Origin: Chloroflexota bacterium
GTDB taxonomy: Bacteria; Chloroflexota; Chloroflexia; Thermomicrobiales; UBA6265
Length of the DNA: 15,777 nt
Assembly: GCA_023389575.1 (NCBI GenBank)
Contig: JAEWEG010000089.1
Span: 1-15,777, forward strand
Reading direction: 5' to 3'
Positions 13,352 to 15,777 of this stretch are shown in pieces (the stretch's first letter is position 1; every line of letters starts with the position of its first letter). The translations under genes and the position numbers were made by a program. The notes beneath the pieces were generated by a model. That model did not search any database, was not told the DNA's origin, and saw nothing but the letters and a program-made list of their open reading frames with translations.

Positions 13352-13657
13352 TCAGGCTTCGAGCAGGCGCTCGGCGCGTTCGCGGAGTGTCGCTTCGATC
13401 GTGCCCTTGAATGGAAGCGCGGCGAACGGGTAATCGCCGTTGATTTGCACATCGGAATCGGTAACCGCGAGCGAGCCACTGATCTTGAAGCCCATTGCCC
13501 GGAAGGAGAAGGTACCGCCGTTGTCGTTCCAGTTCTCCTGGAGGTCGGAGATCCGGTCGCCGTACTGCTCCTTCGCCTTGACGAGGATCGTCTTGATGCG
13601 TTCGAGTGCTTCCTGCTTGCCTAACTGATGCGGGACGGTGACGGTGCTCTTCGGCAC
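13352..13657 (-). CDS. Polyhydroxyalkanoic acid system family protein
   Basis: This 101-residue protein resembles the small PHA granule-associated/regulatory family (PHA_gran_rgn). It opens PKSTVTVPHQLGKQEALERI, an HxLxxxEAxxRI-type start. SDLQENWNDNGGTFSFRAMG (38-57) matches the family's W-x-x-x-x-x-x-F-x-F-x-x-x-G core, and a beta-rich end (ISGSLAVTDSDVQINGDYPF) and an amphipathic helix (IEATLRERAERLLEA) follow. The start is GTG 13655-13657, with AGGAG 7 nt upstream on the minus strand; the frame runs on upstream through the thiSG region but there it is a shadow. No PHA synthase or depolymerase gene is in the window, so a role in polyester storage is family-based only; many members occur outside pha clusters. 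It lies 64 nt downstream of thiSG on the same strand. Confidence 0.8.
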   Translation of the reverse strand: MPKSTVTVPHQLGKQEALERIKTILVKAKEQYGDRISDLQENWNDNGGTFSFRAMGFKISGSLAVTDSDVQINGDYPFAALPFKGTIEATLRERAERLLEA

Positions 13658-13721
13658 GGGGAGTCTCCTGCCTGGTTCGATGGCCGATCCAGCCGGACCG
13701 GACGATGAAGGATACCCCAGG

Positions 13722-14738
13722 CTATTCGATGCGTTCCGGCGCACCAACGGCCAGGGGCACACCGGCGGTGGGGCTCGATGGCTGGGCGGTTTCGCTGCGT
13801 GGCATGCGGCCCGCGAGATACGCGGCGCGGCCCGCCTCGGTGCCGAGCCGCATGGCGGTCGCCATCCGGACCGGATCGGTGGCGCGCGCGACGGCGGTGT
13901 TGACGAGCACGGCCGAGGCGCCGAGCTCCATGGCGAGCGCGGCGTCGGAGGCGGTGCCGATGCCGGCATCGACCACGACCGGCACGGTGACGGCATCGAC
14001 GATACGCTTGATGCTGACCCAGTCCTGCACGCCCTGGCCCGAGCCGATTGGCGAGGCGAGCGGCATCACGGTCGCGGCTCCGGCTTCCTCCAGGCGAATG
14101 GCGGCGACGAGGTCCGGGCTGGTGTACGGCAGGACCACGAAGCCCTCCTCGACCAGGATTCTGGTGGCCTCGATGGTGCCAGCGACATCCGGCCAGAGCG
14201 TGGCCCGGTCGCCGATGACTTCCAGCTTGATCCAGTTGGTTCCAGTCGCGGCGCGGGCGAGCCGGGCCATCTTGACGGCGTCTTTCACGGTGTAGGCGCC
14301 GGCCGTGTTCGGCAACAGGCGGTACCGGGAGAGGTCCAGGCTGTCGAGGATGCCTGGTTCGCCGTTCGATGATCCATCAAGGTCCATGAAGCGAATGGCG
14401 ACCGTGACCATCTCGGTGCCAGACGCATCGAGTGAGGAGACCATGCTTTCGGCGGACGAGTACTTTCCGGTGCCGAGGAACAAACGCGACGAGAACCGGA
14501 CACCGGCGATGTTCAGGGTGTCTTCCGCGTCGTGGTCACCGCCAGAAACGGCTCGAACAATATCCACTTCGTCTCCTTCTCCCAGTTGCCAGGATTCCCA
14601 TTGCGAACGCTGGACGATTTCTCCGTTGACGGCGACGACGACCGACTTCTCGGCCTCGACCCGGCCCCGGACGAGGTCGGCGATGGTATTCACGCCCGGA
14701 TCGGCGTCGTGCGGCTTTCCGTTCAGGGTGAGGTTCAT
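13722..14738 (-). CDS. thiSG: ThiS-ThiG fusion: sulfur carrier plus thiazole synthase
   Basis: This is a bifunctional protein for the thiazole half of thiamine. Residues 1-67 are ThiS, a ubiquitin-like sulfur carrier: MNLTLNGKPHDADPGVNTIADL, VVAVNGEIVQRS (34-45), GDEVDIVRAVSGG (55-67), ending in the diagnostic Gly-Gly. Residues from about 75 are ThiG, a TIM-barrel that joins DXP, dehydroglycine and ThiS-thiocarboxylate: RLFLGTGKYSS (85-95), LLPNTAGAYT (141-150), WIKLEVIGD (169-177) with Lys171 equivalent to the Schiff-base lysine (K96 in B. subtilis), VLPYTSPDL (202-210), MPLASPIGSGQG (225-236) and VVVDAGIGTASDAALAMELGA (254-274). The start is ATG 14736-14738, 2 nt after the tenI stop, so it is co-transcribed and riboswitch-controlled. 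The oddity is that the Gly-Gly must normally be a free C-terminus, yet here it continues into ThiG. Confidence 0.95.
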   Translation of the reverse strand: MNLTLNGKPHDADPGVNTIADLVRGRVEAEKSVVVAVNGEIVQRSQWESWQLGEGDEVDIVRAVSGGDHDAEDTLNIAGVRFSSRLFLGTGKYSSAESMVSSLDASGTEMVTVAIRFMDLDGSSNGEPGILDSLDLSRYRLLPNTAGAYTVKDAVKMARLARAATGTNWIKLEVIGDRATLWPDVAGTIEATRILVEEGFVVLPYTSPDLVAAIRLEEAGAATVMPLASPIGSGQGVQDWVSIKRIVDAVTVPVVVDAGIGTASDAALAMELGASAVLVNTAVARATDPVRMATAMRLGTEAGRAAYLAGRMPRSETAQPSSPTAGVPLAVGAPERIE

Positions 14739-14740
14739 GG

Positions 14741-15403
14741 CTACTTTTCCTTTCGCCGAGCGGGCAGGAGCGGAGCCAGCACGACTCGCGGCATGCCCGC
14801 GACGGCCTCGATGGTCTCGATGAGACGGCTGGCGGCGTATCCGGGATCTTCATGATCGGCGACGGCGGACTGGACCACGACGCCGGAGCAGCCCGTGGCG
14901 AGGACCTCGGCGACGTTGGCATGGGTGATGCCACCAATGGCGAGGACCGGAATGGTGAGCTGGTCAACGATGGCGGCGAGGGCATCGAGCCCGCGAGGCG
15001 GTTCGCCAGGATGCGATGGCGTGGTGAACACATGACCGAAGGTGACGTAGTCCGCGCCGATCGCCTCGGCCTCCACGGCCTCATCGTAGGAATGCACCGA
15101 GAGTCCGACACGCTCGAACCGGGCGAATGGTGGCGTGCCTTCCAGCCAGGAGGCTGGCAGATGCAGCCACGGCATGCCGAAGGTTCCGGCTTCCTTTGGC
15201 TGGCCGTTGATGACGGTCCGTTCGCGATCCAGCGCGTCGAGCGCCTTCAGCCGCTGGATGGTCGCCGTCACCGACGGTCCCTCGTCGCGCAACTGGACGG
15301 AATCGACGCCGGCCGCGAGGACGGCGGTGATGATGGGAATGGATCGCTCGAGCGGCCTGAGCCGTCCGGCGAGCACCTGGAGATGGAAGCCATTGGAGGT
15401 CAT
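14741..15403 (-). CDS. tenI: TenI-like thiazole tautomerase (ThiE/TenI superfamily)
   Basis: This 220-residue TIM-barrel is of the thiamine-phosphate-synthase superfamily. It resembles TenI, which aromatises the thiazole carboxylate made by ThiG, more than ThiE. Evidence for TenI is TVINGQPKEAGTFGMPWLHL (63-82, cf. the 'MNGR' segment), GLSVHSYDEAVEAEAIGADY (100-119), and FGHVFTT (123-129) with His124 at the position of the catalytic histidine of B. subtilis TenI, where ThiE has a Gly-Pro pair. The ThiE active-site pattern QLReK is QLRDE here, and the ThiE 'IND-R' and T-x-S-K elements are absent. AIGGITHANVAEVLATG (155-171) is the shared phosphate-binding region. The start is ATG 15401-15403, with a modest AAGGCAGG site. 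It is the first gene behind the TPP riboswitch, directly before thiSG. Automatic annotation would probably call it thiE. Confidence 0.85.
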   Translation of the reverse strand: MTSNGFHLQVLAGRLRPLERSIPIITAVLAAGVDSVQLRDEGPSVTATIQRLKALDALDRERTVINGQPKEAGTFGMPWLHLPASWLEGTPPFARFERVGLSVHSYDEAVEAEAIGADYVTFGHVFTTPSHPGEPPRGLDALAAIVDQLTIPVLAIGGITHANVAEVLATGCSGVVVQSAVADHEDPGYAASRLIETIEAVAGMPRVVLAPLLPARRKEK

Positions 15404-15433
15404 GTGCGCCTGCCTTCGTGAAGCAACAACAAA

Positions 15434-15455
15434 CGCGCCCCTGGGAGGAAGCGCG
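15434..15455 (-). terminator. Riboswitch-controlled intrinsic terminator
   Basis: On the minus strand CGCGC (15451-15455) and GCGCG (15434-15438) form the base, with an inner CCT/AGG helix, followed by TTTGTTGTTGCTTC. It lies between the TPP aptamer and the tenI start. Its 5' arm region (15444-15456) is complementary to the aptamer's 3' end (15485-15498) with one bulged base, providing an alternative antiterminator. Confidence 0.8.
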
Positions 15456-15485
15456 GTGTACGAGTGCCGTTGGCAGGTCTCTCGC

Positions 15486-15564
15486 CGCGCCTTCCTCCGC
15501 CGGTGTGATCCGGTTCAGGTTCCAAGGGTGTAATCTCAGCCCGTTCCCGGGCACCCCTGGCGCG
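15486..15564 (-). ncRNA. TPP (thi-box) riboswitch aptamer
   Basis: The minus strand carries the conserved TPP aptamer elements in order: AGGGGTGCC, CTGAGA (15534-15539), ACCCTTGGAACCTGA (15515-15529) and the CCGGATCACACCGG helix (15500-15513). P1 forms between CGCGCC (15559-15564) and GGCGCG (15486-15491). It lies in the leader of tenI-thiSG. Because the P1 3' strand also pairs with the terminator's 5' arm, ligand binding should stabilise P1, free the terminator and switch expression off. Confidence 0.96.
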
Positions 15565-15577
15565 ATATGTTGAGCAA

Positions 15578-15586
15578 ATCCTACCA
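15578..15586 (-). promoter_or_regulatory. Extended -10 promoter of the thiamine operon
   Basis: TGGTAGGAT on the minus strand is TGn plus TAGGAT (4 of 6 to TATAAT). The implied start near 15570 falls a few bases before P1 of the riboswitch, exactly where it should. No clear -35 is seen. Confidence 0.5.
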
Positions 15587-15654
15587 GAGCTGGGATGGTG
15601 GCGGGGAGTCAGGCCGCCGATCGAGTCCCCCGGGGTGCTGGTTCCCGGCACTGG

Positions 15655-15777
15655 TGTGTCACAGTTTTCTTGGACAGTGGAAGACGGGGAATTGTGGTCG
15701 AGGAGGTGACGAGATGGGGCGACGCGGTCGGTACAGTGAATCGTTCATGCGGGAAGCGGTGGCGATGGTCACCGACG
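15655..15777 (+). mobile_element. Left end of an IS3-type insertion sequence (truncated by window)
   Basis: From about 15655 the sequence reads TGTGTCACAGTTTTCTTGGA..., a TG-initiated, A/T-richer end unlike the GC-rich flank. A transposase-type ORF with a perfect ribosome binding site follows 59 nt later. The exact left boundary, the matching right inverted repeat and any target duplication cannot be seen because the element runs off the window. It sits about 70 nt behind the thiamine promoter and does not interrupt it. Confidence 0.55.
15714..15777 (+). CDS. IS3-family transposase OrfA, N-terminal fragment (3' end outside window)
   Basis: Only 21 codons are visible. They read GRRGRYSESF then REAVAMV, the characteristic opening of IS3/IS911-type OrfA proteins (helix-turn-helix transposase_8 family, 'R-x-Y-S-x-E/S-F-R-x-E-A-V'), which bind the element's ends before transposition. 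The start is ATG 15714, with AGGAGGT (15701-15707) 6 nt upstream. OrfB, the DDE catalytic part normally made by frameshifting, would lie beyond the window. The identification rests on a short match. Confidence 0.7.
   Translation, partial: MGRRGRYSESFMREAVAMVTD

Noticed and set aside
14741..15403. Annotation as thiE
   Set aside because: The ThiE catalytic lysine and Gly-Pro motif are absent, while the TenI FGHVF motif and histidine are present.
1..15777. CRISPR arrays, toxin-antitoxin or defence cassette
   Set aside because: I saw no regularly spaced repeats, Cas-like genes or small toxin/antitoxin pairs. The lone XRE gene has no partner toxin gene beside it.

Overview
The window looks like a high-GC (roughly two-thirds G+C by eye), free-living bacterial chromosome segment made mostly of housekeeping metabolism. 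Gene content and protein style (paired CxxC zinc-ribbon protein, zinc-ribbon/J-domain fusion, ThiS-ThiG fusion, DUF402 protein) would fit a Chloroflexota lineage such as Thermomicrobia. That placement is inference from general resemblance, not a database result.

Layout, left to right. (1) 1-570: the 3' end of an unrecognised gene (+) and two hairpins, one ending that gene and one ending sucD. (2) 570-2625 (-): sucC-sucD, the two subunits of succinyl-CoA synthetase, each with a clear ribosome binding site. (3) 2626-4723: a divergent control region, a small double zinc-ribbon protein (+), a 50-nt near-perfect hairpin with a GAGA loop, a GNAT acetyltransferase (+) and an XRE-type regulator (-). 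(4) 4724-5427: about 700 bases with no credible gene, holding promoter-like elements and two perfect hairpins. (5) 5428-8825 (+): dxs, rsmG and a DUF402 protein, tightly packed and probably one transcript, converging on (6) a zinc-ribbon/J-domain protein (-) ending at 8835. (7) 9497-11726 (+): a nicotinamidase-like isochorismatase-family hydrolase and nicotinate phosphoribosyltransferase, a two-step NAD salvage pair, closed by a terminator that carries the pncB stop codon in its loop. (8) 11770-13657 (-): a cytoplasmic-looking S10 serine carboxypeptidase and a small polyhydroxyalkanoate-granule-type protein. (9) 13722-15586 (-): a thiamine unit, promoter - TPP riboswitch - tenI-like gene - thiS-thiG fusion. 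(10) 15655-15777 (+): the start of an IS3-type insertion sequence cut by the window edge.

The best-supported regulatory logic is in the thiamine unit. The 3' strand of the aptamer's P1 helix is also nearly complementary to the 5' arm of a downstream terminator, so both sides of a TPP-OFF transcription switch can be read in the sequence. The riboswitch controls a tautomerase-like TenI homologue and a fused ThiS-ThiG whose sulfur-carrier Gly-Gly is internal rather than C-terminal. I found no CRISPR array, tRNA, rRNA, defence island or clearly undescribed multi-gene system. The open questions are the long hairpin at 3390-3439, the structured xre-dxs gap, the zinc-ribbon/J-domain protein, the unexported S10 peptidase and how the ThiS domain works inside the fusion.
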